Source: Pholis gunnellus (Eukaryota > Chordata > Actinopteri > Perciformes > Pholidae). From it: DNA of 64,000 nt. The notes below the pieces were generated by a model. The model was given only the letters and a program-made list of their open reading frames with translations. It was not told where the DNA came from and did not search any database. The position numbers and the translations under genes are program-made. Each line of letters opens with the position of its first letter. Positions within the stretch are counted from its first letter, which is position 1. This document shows positions 11,795 to 23,506 of the stretch, one piece after another. The DNA lies in NCBI GenBank assembly GCA_910591455.2, contig OU342814.1, forward strand, positions 16,859,303 through 16,923,302, given 5' to 3'.

Positions 11795-14700
11795 GCTGAG
11801 GGAGCCTCTTGTCTCCCACTCAGGTCACATCTAAACAACAGGACAGGGTCAAGACCGTACAGATTAAACTATTACCGTTATGATGTTAGTAGGACTCGAG
11901 GGTGGAATCATGACCAGCAGTTATGAATACCAGGTTTCATAGAGAACAGTTAAAATGACGCGCAGCTGCCGAAGAAGAAAGGGGAGAGAAAGGGGGTGGG
12001 AGGAGGAGGGGGCTGAGAGGTAGGGGATGTGTGATTCCTAGCCATGTGTTCACTGACTGTGTGTAGGTGTTAGGGGATATTTTGGCTGCAGCAGGGGGAT
12101 TCAGGCATGAGAGAGGCCTTCGTCATATAATAGAATAATGTTTTATCTCATCGGAAGAAAGGAGGAGGGCTGAGGTGGGTGTAATGAGAAGGGGAAGAGA
12201 AGGCTGATTATTTTCATGGAGCAGTTCTGGCATGGTTGTCCACCCACAAAGCCTTACAACCGGTTTGACATGTGTAGTAGTCACGCACACACATGCACAG
12301 ATTAATGTTGTGTACACAGGGTCTGGTCAGACAGGTTAGGACAAGCAGTAAGAACTTCTTTTAATCATGTAGCATCTATTCACATAGAGAATTATGTGCT
12401 CGTCCTTTAGCGACAAGAGACTGCATGTCTGTCAGCGTGTGTGTGTGTGTGTGTGTGTGTGCAGCCAATTAGATAGGTATGAAGTCAGTATACTTTGAGC
12501 TTGTTGAACTGCCTTCATGAAGCATTAAATTCAACATTGTGTACAACATTATATGAAAATGTGATATGGATGTAAGGAGCTATTAATCCCACTTGAGATA
12601 GTGGATGAGTTGCTAAGTGATTCCTTTCCTCAATTATGTGTCACAAACCGGCTCGAGGAATGTGACAAGTGGGGAGTCCACGCAAGGTTGTACACATAAT
12701 TCATTAAACTATACTTAACACAAAACAAACAATGGAGTGTGCAGATCAGCGAAGTCAGTAATGGAAATGGTGCACGTATGTTTAGGATGTGTGCTGTCGA
12801 GGTGTTAAAGGTGTTAAAGGTGCTAAACCAGAGGAAGGCCATGCAGGGAGAGCGACAACGAGCATGTGGACACGCTTTTACATCCTGGAAGGCCCAGGTG
12901 AGCTTAATGAAGCTGACAACCCTCCCTTGTCAGCAAACTGCCTGCTGAGGTCGGTCACCTCACATACAATATGTAAGAGGTGAAATTATTATACAGAGCC
13001 ATTGCATGTACTGACTTTGAATTGGTGTAGTTTGTTGTATTGATGTATTTTCTCTTGTTGAACTATTGTCAAAAACATGAATGTGGGCTCCCAAGTAGCT
13101 AATGCAGGGATTTAAGTAAATAAACAAACAAACTGGCATTAGGAGTTAAGTCAAATATATATATTTTTTATTTTGTATTTATGTAGCCAATATTACTAAT
13201 CACACATTTGTCTCACATGTTCTGTAACTGTCGGACAGAACAGGAGAAACCCCTCACAGGAACTAGGGGAACGTCATTCCAACCGCTGACATGAGTCTCG
13301 TTCACTGAATTATTGTCACATTGTCATCGGTGCGTTTCTTCTCTTTGTTGGCTGCGAACCAAATTTCCTTCAGGGTGGTAAAACAGTTCAGAAGGATTCA
13401 TGTCAGTAATGTTAGTGTTCACATCGAAGCACAAACCTGAGTCACCAGTTTGAATCAGTAATGAAAGAAAGCAGAGCTCATACGTGTAACTATGATCATC
13501 TTTTGCTTTTAGATTCATTTCTATCTCCCTGATATAAAACAATGGATCATTTCTGGTGAGAATTAAAAACTCCCAGCATTAAACCATCACGTGCTGACCC
13601 TCCACCTCTCCTGGAATATAACTACCTCTGTTTCCACTGCATAATTGTGAATAACGTCTGATTTATGTTCTGCCTAAGGACAATGTTTCAATAGAAACAC
13701 ATCAATTATGAAGGCCAGATAGTCTCAGCGGTACTGTCTCATTGGGACTTTGATTTTATGGAGTTTGTCTTCCAAAGACTGAGCGATCAGTATTAAAAAA
13801 AGAAAAAACTTAACAATGACACTATTGTATTTTATTAGTGTCTGTAGTATGGGTTCTGTTAAGAACATAAGTAAAGGTTTTCCCATGAAGATTAACATTG
13901 AAACTGAACAAATTGATTCCTAGAATAACACAAAACCCAGGTTTAAGTCATCACACTGAAGGACAAGTCGTTGACCCTCTACTGCATATAATTTCCCTCA
14001 GTCAACATAAAGTATTTTTGACCGTCACACTCATTTATGAACATTTGATGCTTTACAAGTTGCAAAATCTGATGACATGTTTCTGATTAATCCAATGAGG
14101 AGCTGAAGTGGGTGTAATGTGGAATTCTGTGGTGGGAACACTTTCAGGATTAAGCAGAGCCACACTGTTTCTGAAAAGAAGGCGATCAATTGGACTGTGA
14201 AACTCTTTAAAATCAAGACAAGCATGCGCATAAATCTCCAAAGAAAGATGTTCCAATTGTTGCCTCATTGTAATGTTGTACAGTACCTGATGGGACAGTT
14301 TCCAGTCAAAGCTAGAGATGTATTATTATGTGAAATTATAATTTTTCTAACTATGAATACCCGCTGGTGTAATTTAGGCTGGAATAGGGCCAAAATAAAG
14401 AATAGGAGAGAATTTGTAATATCATCTCTGTTTCATGACCAAAAGCACCTGCGTACTGAGGTTCTTCATGGAACTACGAACCAGAAAATAAAGACTGTAG
14501 TTCATGAAATACATCTATAAAAAACGACTGAATTATTACATAAAGAAACAAGGAACCATGTATATGTTCAAATTTCCAATGTTGCTTGTTTTCGTGATCA
14601 GAATTTGTACTTGATGGTTTGGGTGAAGGCCTCTTATGGTTCACTGTCATGTTGGACTGAACCTGCGTGCTCAGTATGACGAACCGAACGGCGACCACAT

Positions 14701-16469
14701 GTGCTTCATCGCCTCTAATCTACAAAGCCATAAAACATGTGAGACGACAAGAGGAAACTTCCAGCTGTTTGGTCAGGGAAGCGTTCAGTTCAGTCCGACA
14801 CTCAAGGAGTTAACGGTGCGCAAACAGCTTTGATTAAGTGTGAGCATGTGGGCAACATACCCAATATATTGCCTGCAGACTCTTTTCACAAATCACGATA
14901 AGAACTCACAAAAAAAAGGCCTCCACTTCCACACTTCAAGTGTGAAAGCAAAAGGGTTCTGTTGTATCCTCTGAAGGCCCACGCTGGGTGTCACCCTGAG
15001 TGTTTAGCAGGTGCAAAGATATTTGCCTGATATGGAGGAAAGCCTAATGGGTTTGTCCTTTGAACTCATTTTACATGCAGAGGAACTGACTCAAGGAATA
15101 ACTAACTTAGGGTGGCTCGAGACAATCAAAGTAGATTTCTGCAAGAGTTGGAAAGAGTTCATTTATTACCATAACGTTTGCTTTATCAGGAACTGCGGCT
15201 ATCATGTTGGCTTGTGGTTTGAAGGATTTGTCATCTTTTTCTTATTAGTCGCTGCGGAGTGATGCTAAAACTCCCTGACAACTGATATACACTGTTATGT
15301 TTCACATGGTGAAGCAGTGACCAGGAATTCAAACTTGACAAAGTAAATTAATAAAACATCTTGTCATTGTGAATAAAACAAGACTTTGCCCTTTCAAGCA
15401 GCAGCTGAAACCACTTAGGAATGTTTGGCTCTTTGGGTCTTCATTTCAAGTGTTCAGTTTCAAAATGAGAGATTGTGAAATCACCATTTTTCTGAGAGTG
15501 TGATTCAGGTGTAGCTACGTACATGCCGGCTGACCCCCGTTTGATATGCGGTGTGATCGGTGAAGCAGACAGTGCTGATTCTGTATTGATTATGAGCTTC
15601 ACGGGATGATGTTGATGTCAGGGAGGAATCAACTGGCAGGGGGGGGAATTTCCAGTTCACTTCATTGTTAAATCAGACATTTCCATGTTGAAGAGGGGTT
15701 GTTATTTTGCCCAAACTAATCAGAAGTGATAACAGACATATCCTTCTAAGACATAGATAAGACATATCTTCGAAAATATTGTATTTGTGTCTGTCGACTT
15801 GTATAGCTGTATCAATGCTGTCTGCAACGCTCTCATTGACTTGAAACAGTCGTCACTGAGCACAATTCACTGGACCAGAAATCCCTGAAAAAATCTGATC
15901 TCTCACTCTCTGTGCATTGTTTATATGTATCCTGTTGCTTGTAAGTACTCATCAGGTATAGAGCACATGGCAGACGACACAAGCCAGCTTCATTTTAGAT
16001 TGCCTTGAGCCTCGCAAACCAAGCAGTACTCCTGGAGTTAACCAGACCCAGTGAGGATCGCTGCATGCCGGTTAGTTTGTGGTCATTACGTCACATATAT
16101 AGTAATTTTGATATCAATTGAAATAATTAAGCTTTTCTGCAACATAGTTTCCCCTTTTGTTTCTCATCACTGCCAGTAGCTTTAATGGTGAAAAAGTCCC
16201 CTGATTCCACACTTACAATTCATCCTGACATATTTGTTATCAGTTTGTAATGAGCGGTCCAACAGCTGTTACTGTTACAGTTCAACTACTTTGACAAGAG
16301 AGGATGATGATTAGGTAAACATCTTCAAACCTTAAGGCCCTGATCATTTTGCTATATATTTGGTTTAGTGGTGGTCAAATAAAATCTGAAATTAATCAAA
16401 TCACAAACTAAGTGTTCCTGGGGCCTCTGGGGGTCTGGGGTCCTGGTACCAGTTGCCCTATTTGCGCAG

Positions 16470-16690
16470 TTAATATATTATCTTTAGTTTATGTAGTGCT
16501 TTTACCGAGAGGGCTTTGCTCACAAACACACAGGGAAGCAGCAAGCCGCCATGCAAGGCACTGGTCTTAACCATCATGGGGTTCAGTGTTTAACTGAAGG
16601 ACACTTCGATGTGTGGGCAGGAGGAGCCAAAGATCGAACTACCGACCTTTCGATTAACGGACACACCTGCTGGGCCTCCGGCCCCCCCAA
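16470..16690. repeat. Degenerate tRNA-like dispersed repeat common in fish
   Basis: The order of motifs GCCGCCATGCAAGGCACTGG, GGGGTTCAGT, AGGACACTTCGATGTG, AGATCGAACTACCGACCTTT matches a ubiquitous fish repeat I know. In that repeat GGGATCGAACCNNCGACCTTC resembles a reversed tRNA B-box region. This copy is old (many substitutions). Ends are approximate. Confidence 0.65.
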
Positions 16691-17165
16691 ATGTCCCTGG
16701 TCCAGATGGAGCTCAGGGTGAATCTCCAGTGTTTGTCCTCACAGCAACTCCCTCATAGCGGCTCTCTATGGAGACTTAAAAGGTACAGTCCCCTATTGAG
16801 AACCGCTATACTTCAAATCAGCAGCCGAGACGAGGCTCTGATATTTGATTTCAAACCTCTAACGTTTTCTAACTGACGACTACATTTTTGAAAATGAACG
16901 TAGCGTCTTGGAATTAAACCCTCCTAGATTTCTGGTATCTTTTTAAACTTTTTGATAGTATGTCATCTGTTCTGGTATCACTTCAATCTCTGATAACAAC
17001 ATGTTCTATTCTGAGAATACTAGGAATGGTTGACTTTGGAGGGAGCTGCATATGTGTGTGCGTGTGTGTGCGTGTGTGTGTCTATCCGGGCTCCCCGTAG
17101 TCCTTCTATTGGTCTTCTGAGTGGGTGGTCTGTTCCAAGAGAGGAGCACTGGAAACATTATACCT

Positions 17166-17168
<3 letters not shown>

Positions 17169-17218
<50 letters not shown>
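17169..17218 (+). repeat. (CA)n microsatellite
   Basis: About 25 CA units. Confidence 0.97.
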
Positions 17219-17220
<2 letters not shown>

Positions 17221-18517
17221 GGGAAACTGGGAATCACACCAACGCAGAACAGCAGAGGGTGGAGCAGGCAGGAGCCTTCTTCCAGATGTGTGACATTAAT
17301 TTAGTTGATCCAAAACATGAACCGGTAGCTCCCACTCACTCATCACCACTGTGTGTGTTTGTGTGAAACATTCATCCTAACTTTTTAATATTCTCACACT
17401 AAGAAATACACCTGCAAGTCGGCATTTTCTGTATAATCTGTAAGATTTGGAGAGAGAGGGAATATAGATAAGAAAAGAAAAGAAAGGAGAATAAAATTCC
17501 CCCTCTCGAGGTTTAGGTGGAGGAACAGATGGAGCAGAGAGGACTAAAGGGAGACGAGGTGTGTATATAAAAAGATGAGGAGCGGAGCAGGTTATGTGAA
17601 CAGCCTCCACTCTGACCCGTGGAGCTGCGCCCCTGGACTTTCATACAATACTTTCCACCGGGGAGAAGAGGGGGATACGGTGCATGGAGAGACAAAGAGA
17701 GAGAGGGAGAGAAAATGAAATTAAATCAGAGGAGCGGAGGAGGAGAACGAGAGGAGATGTAGGAGGACGGAAGTGGTTGATTGGGTCCCCCCAGAGATTC
17801 TTTTGTTTAGATTGTTCTGCATTTCACTTCTTTCACTCTCTCCCCTTCCACCTCCCTCTTTTCTGACATCTGAGGTAGATTACAACAGAGACCCTGGGTC
17901 ACATTTATGACTTAAATCAGGAACATATGGTGTGTGTGTGTGTGTGTGTGTGTGTGCATACACGTGTTTGTATGTCCATTTCAATGCAGTGGGATTCCCC
18001 TCCGGTCCCTGAGTGGTGGTCAAATTTATTTTCTTGTCCATTGTCTCTTGCTGGGACATCAAAGGACTATTGTTTGTTGATCAGCAAGGGTCCTGCAGGT
18101 TACTTGCAGGTCTCGGACAAGAACACTTCGCCTCTCCTTCACATCTTCCTTTGGTGAAACTGAACTTTTAAGCCTGTTGAATCTCCGCAGAAAATCTCAA
18201 ACAGGGAGGATCAGCGCTTCCACAGAAACCATGTTTGGATTTTAAAAGATTAAATTGTGGTTATGTCTCATTCGTTTCATTTAGGCCCTGGCCAGGCTTG
18301 TTTTAATGCACCACAAACACCACACTCTCTATTTGCACAACATGGCTTGCTCTTCAGAAAAGTGCTTGAACACAAACCTCATGGACAAAAAACTAAATGT
18401 ACCACATATTGTGGTTGCTGCCACACATAAGCCTTGAAATTCATTGTTGGAGGTTAAAAGACAAAATCTCCCCATTAACTTCAGCACAAGAGCACATCTG
18501 TAAAAGTGTCAGTTGAC

Positions 18518-18523
18518 TTTATT
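18518..18523 (-). terminator. klf5: Candidate poly(A) signal of klf5
   Basis: AATAAA on the - strand with a GU-rich downstream element towards 18485-18500. Confidence 0.55.
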
Positions 18524-19280
18524 GGGATCGGTTTCACTCAGTTGAAGAAAAAACAACTTTTGTCTTTGGAACGTTTAACTAGGAAGAAAAACAAATCTAC
18601 AAAATAAGTTGTTGGAAGGACAATATATAAAACAATGGCATCAAAATATCTTTGACAAGAAAACAAAACCAAAGAAAAAAAGGCTCAAATATTTTTGGAT
18701 GCAGGGCATTTTACTCTTTTTTGCCCTTTTGTTTACAAAACAATAACAAAAGAGGGAAAACAAATCAATAGTTATTTACAGTGCATATATTTACATTAAG
18801 GCATTTTTGCTGGGGAGAAAGACGGTTGATCTAATACAACCCCCACTTCTACACAATCAAATAAATAGTCAGATTTACCATGATACATTACAGTGATATA
18901 TTATCTTTATGCTACCTGCAGTGAATGAACAAATACAGTTATAGGTGCAGGCAAAATCACACCATCAAAATGGACATTCAAATGTATATTAAAGGACAGC
19001 GTTGACATTTTTTCAAGTCAGTCTTAAAACAATCGTCTCATGCAATGAACATTACAGAGTTTTTGATTGATGCAATTGTTCCTCTTGTGACGAGATGATT
19101 TCAGTGCAAGTTATGTTGTACACAATCTTTGTTTTAGTGTAGAATGACTTAAACCAATGTTACTATGCGCTAAAAATAAACTTAACTTATTACTTTGCAA
19201 AGTTTCTCTCTATTTAGTACTTTGAACTCCCTCATTGTGTTATTCCACACAACAGCTCAACAACAACAACAACACTAGTC

Positions 19281-19788
19281 GTGTTTCCATCTAATTGTCA
19301 AGCTAATTTTTTTTAAATGTTGCAAAACAGAAATACAAATAAGGTGCGTTTCCATCAACTGGTTTGGAGGGAATAAACATCAATACTTGGCGGTATACTT
19401 GCTTTACGCATGGCTGTAATCCGCCAGTTAACAGAGTAGAAGAAGTAGAGGTTGCAAACCGGAAACAAAACAAGTCGCCTTGGCTACTTAACCGTACAGC
19501 TAAATGCTAAATCTTACCAGTATATTTGTCTGATTACTACTTAAATATCCGATAACACATTATAAGACAAAATCCCCTATCAAATACAATTTCAATGAGA
19601 TATAGGGATCTATTTTTAGACAATGCGTATCTTGAATATCATTTTTTCGACAAAGTCAAAAACCAGCTCAAGCGAGTGTCAAGTCTTTTTTGTGCAATTG
19701 AGGGAGTTTTATCACATTTTTCTGTTTCCCTACACATTTTCCAATGGGATACTTCAAAATACACCTAAAAATATGTTTATGGAAACAC
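19281..19788. mobile_element. Candidate non-autonomous DNA element (MITE-like)
   Basis: The stretch is bounded by GTGTTTCCAT (19281-19290) and its reverse complement ATGGAAACAC (19779-19788). A related internal GCGTTTCCATCA lies at 19346-19357. GTGTTTCCAT-bounded elements of this size are a familiar fish repeat class. There is no transposase frame inside. Target-site duplications were not identified with confidence. Confidence 0.5.
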
Positions 19789-21452
19789 AGCGAATATCTG
19801 GCAAAGAGGGAATTTTGCACTAATGACTGAATGACATTATGTTCAGCTTAACATAATGCATTCTTACAAGGGCCGTCGGTTTTTGTCTCCTATCACTTAC
19901 ACTGAAAACGTTTTAAACAAGGATCGCTTGAGGAACACTTGCAGCAACAAATAACTCTTGTAACGCTCACAGGGGCATGTTGTTTTAAGAAAGACTTGGA
20001 AAAATGTGAAGGTATCCTTTAATAAAACACAGGTCCATGTTCGACTGACTGATAGAGCCGAATTTTAAGTTAGTTGTGTACAGAGTCAGAGAGTGAAAGC
20101 CCCCAAAGAGAGGACTGTCATTTGAATTCTAAAAAGTTCCACATAATCCTAGGATGTCCGTGAAGTGGTCTGGCCTGTTGAATCACAATGAATGATGGGT
20201 AAACCTTGTAATTTAAAAAAAGAAATTCACTTTTTTTCTAGAGATTTCAATAGATTAAGAAATAAAAACGGCACCACGTGTGTTTTAAAGGACTACGTTG
20301 ATCACAGCTCTGCTACCACTGAACAAAACCACATTGAATCAGAGAAGGAGGCACTTAATAGGGTGTTGGTGATGAAGATGGTACTTTGGTTAAAACATCT
20401 TTTAACACAGTAAAAAAAAAAAAAAAAAAAAGGCTGGATGAGATAGATGTACAGTAATTGTATTTTGAAGACGCTTAAAGCGCAAGCATGTGCATCAAAT
20501 ACGGTCAATTCTGCTTAAACTGAATGAATTCTGGGATGTGTCTACCGGTTCTGCTTACATTTCTCTAGTAGGAGATCCATCGAAAGACAACATGAATAAT
20601 TCACCACCTAATTGCTGCTCTTTAGCAACCGTCCACCATCCTCTGTTTCTCAGTCGTCCTCAGATCTCCTCTCGCTAAAAACTAAAATCTCTTCATCTCC
20701 ACCCCTCCCTCGTTTTTTCCTGCACTATCTTCCCTCTCTCCAGAGTATAAATGCCTTCAATTTTTAATATCTGAACAGCAATGATTTGTCTGGCGTTCAC
20801 AGACATTCAGTCCAGTAGTGATAATGATCATTCCAGTAGTGAATGAGAGACATGGGCCAAAAAGGCTCAGACTTACATGACCAATTCTAGTGCAAACCAA
20901 AGGATTTGGTTAAAAAAAATATATGTAAAAAAAACTGGATATTCCAGATATATGAACAAACTAACAAACCAAAGACTAAACAAAGATTTGGCTTGACTAG
21001 TTTTGCAAACAAAAAGCCAGTTTTATGTTGGAGAGACGAAACAAAAGATGTACAAGTTTTGAGTGCTTTCATTTAAGTCACACAAAGTCCAGTTGCACTG
21101 GAGACACATTTTGAAGCTACCATTTTCTTTTTGTTATTTTTTCTTCTTTGTAATTGTCCAAAGAAATATATACCATGTATATCTGGAGGTTAGGGGACAC
21201 GGGACTTCATCTGCCCATTATCTTTCTACTTTACAACCTCCGATTTGTCCCACCGTGGAGTTAAGAGCAACACGCTTGTTAGGCTATCGTACCGTTTCAG
21301 CACAGGATAGCAGCACCAGGAGCAGCTGTGGTGTCATCGGGCAGCTTGTAACATCGCTGCTGTGGGAGATGGAGTGAGTGCTTTGTGTGTGTGTGTCAAG
21401 ATAGTGCTTGTGTATTTGTAGCGTGTGTGCGCGCGCGCGCGTGCAAACGCCG

Positions 21453-22702
21453 CTAGTTCTGGTGTCTCTTCATGTGCAGGGCGAGGTGGTCGGATCGGGA
21501 GAAGGAGCGCGAGCAGACGGCGCACTGGAAGGGTTTGGCGCCCGTGTGCTTCCGGAAATGGCGCGTCAGCTCATCCGAACGTGCGAAACGCCAGTCGCAG
21601 CCGTCCCACGTGCACCTGTACGGCTTCTCACCTGCAGGAGCGGGAGGAGAGAGGGAGTGTGATTTAGTGCGGCTGGTCTCTGAATAACTGAGCATGCAGC
21701 AGCACTGAGCTGAGCATGTATTGTCCGATCAGATGATCGTTCTATGGAACAGAGATGTGTCAATGTGTGGTTGTAAGAAGTGATCAGTATTAAAACAGAC
21801 GTTCCCTGAGACACATGATTCATACAGTTGGTTGGAGGAACTGGGAAAACAGGCTTTACAGAAAAGTTGTCAAGCAACATATACAGTCAGACTACTGTCA
21901 GACATTCATCGAGCGCTAATGCTGCACAAGTTTCCCACGGCTGACTCATCCGCATCGTCGGGCCTTTGCCTCTGAGCATTTCTCTGGAAGTAGTCGGCTT
22001 CTCTGCAAGTCTGTCATTCCATTAATGTACAGCCGCAGCACCTGGCACTTTGTGAAAAAAAGTTTAAAAAAAAACTTGTGTTACCTTTCTCCTTCAGCCC
22101 ACAACTCAAACCCCCAACCCAGCTTAAAGGATTTGTTCATCCGGTGGTATCCATCCATGCAGATCATTTCGGTGACATTGGTCCAGGTTTTGAGATCTCT
22201 GCCTCTGACATTTGTGCCACCACCCAAATACAACGAAGGTGAATGGAATGTTATTGTGACATTAAAAGAATTCTACAACATGAGCTCATTACACCCTAAA
22301 GACAAGTCTTAACAGGAAGCATAGCTCTACTAGCTCTATGTATTTAGCTGTCTGGTAACAATGGATGTTAATTAAATATGGCCAGTTGGTAAGGAACTTG
22401 ATTCTTGCTGAGCTAAATCGCCCTCTTTTATCCTTCCGTCTTTGCTTTTTCTGGTCCCTTCTTTATGTGCATTTTAAAAGACTAGGTGAGATAACCTCCT
22501 ATTCAAGTTAACACAATTGTGTGCTTCTCCGTGTAATTGATTAAAGATTAAAAAAAAGATTAACTTTAAAGATTAAAGAGAGCCACAGCGCTTTAAAAGC
22601 AAATTATAATGGAATCAAATAGAAACTGTGCTGTCTGCTTGGAAGTTATTTCTTCTACTCCTCCTTTTATCTATTACTTTATTTCTAATGATCAAAAACA
22701 GG

Positions 22703-22741
<39 letters not shown>

Positions 22742-23291
22742 TATTTGTAATTCTGCTGCAAATCGCAAATAAGAATTCAACAACTGTGTGTCTTTCCAGA
22801 AACATGCCCCATAACTAGATAGTCCACAGACCTCACTATGAACAGTTTCCATTGGAGCTACTTCTAAAAACCGTTGACGATTGTGTGTGTGACAAAAAAA
22901 AAACAGTAAAAATGTTTTTCAAAGCTCTATGCACCATAAACATAATTCCATTCACCTCCATTAAAATGAGTTAGAAGCAATAATCTAAGTGATGTAGATC
23001 TCAAAAACTGGACAAAGTAAAACTATCTGCATGCTGGATACCGCTACAGGGAAGTAAAAACACATGTTTTTTTGTCATTTGTGTGAACCAACCCTTTAAA
23101 CAAGCACAGCAAGCAATGCAACCTCGCAAAAACAACAACTGTAATCCTGTTACGAAATTAACCACAGTGTGGTTATGAAACACACACACACACCTGAAAC
23201 TGAACACAACGAGGAGACACAATGAAAAGACAGAAAAATAGAGTGAAGTGAACTGAACAAAGTGTTCAGTTCTTACACTAGCAAAAACATG

Positions 23292-23331
<40 letters not shown>

Positions 23332-23436
23332 GACAGACACACAAACAATCAGGATAATGGATGTTGATGGAGATTAGAGTGGGAACTCCCACAGGGACCC
23401 AAACGCATTAGGAATCATCTCATACAGATTACTGAC

Positions 23437-23506
<70 letters not shown>

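Larger units (their letters stand above)
8401..18499. other. Intergenic DNA between pgbd5 and klf5, no gene seen
   Basis: About 10 kb without a supportable exon. It contains large microsatellites (9275-9334, 11461-11626, 11699-11794, 17169-17218, 17931-17955), a dispersed repeat at about 9846-10200, a degenerate tRNA-like dispersed repeat at about 16470-16690 and a TATA-like motif at 17564-17571. Conserved enhancers of klf5 could lie here, but a single sequence cannot show conservation. Confidence 0.6.
18500..21452 (-). other. klf5: klf5 3' UTR (inferred), with poly(A) signal
   Basis: On the - strand downstream of the klf5 stop there is no other gene. The first well-supported canonical signal I see is AATAAA (TTTATT on the + strand at 18518-18523), followed about 20-35 bases on by a GU-rich tract (TGTGCTCTTGTGCTG). 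That makes a 3' UTR of about 2.9 kb. Long 3' UTRs are known for KLF genes. An earlier non-canonical site cannot be excluded. A MITE-like element (19281-19788) lies inside this interval. Confidence 0.55.

Noticed and set aside
11429..11926. Long repetitive frames (YLSI-, HT- and CV-rich) over the GATA and TG arrays
   Set aside because: They are translations of microsatellites with no start context or homology.
14119..14520. 133-codon + strand frame
   Set aside because: No recognisable domain, no splice or promoter context, ordinary AT-rich composition. Length alone is not evidence in 64 kb of six-frame DNA.
21408..21687. Several + strand frames opposite the klf5 zinc-finger exon
   Set aside because: They are antisense shadows of a GC-rich coding exon; the - strand encodes perfect C2H2 fingers.
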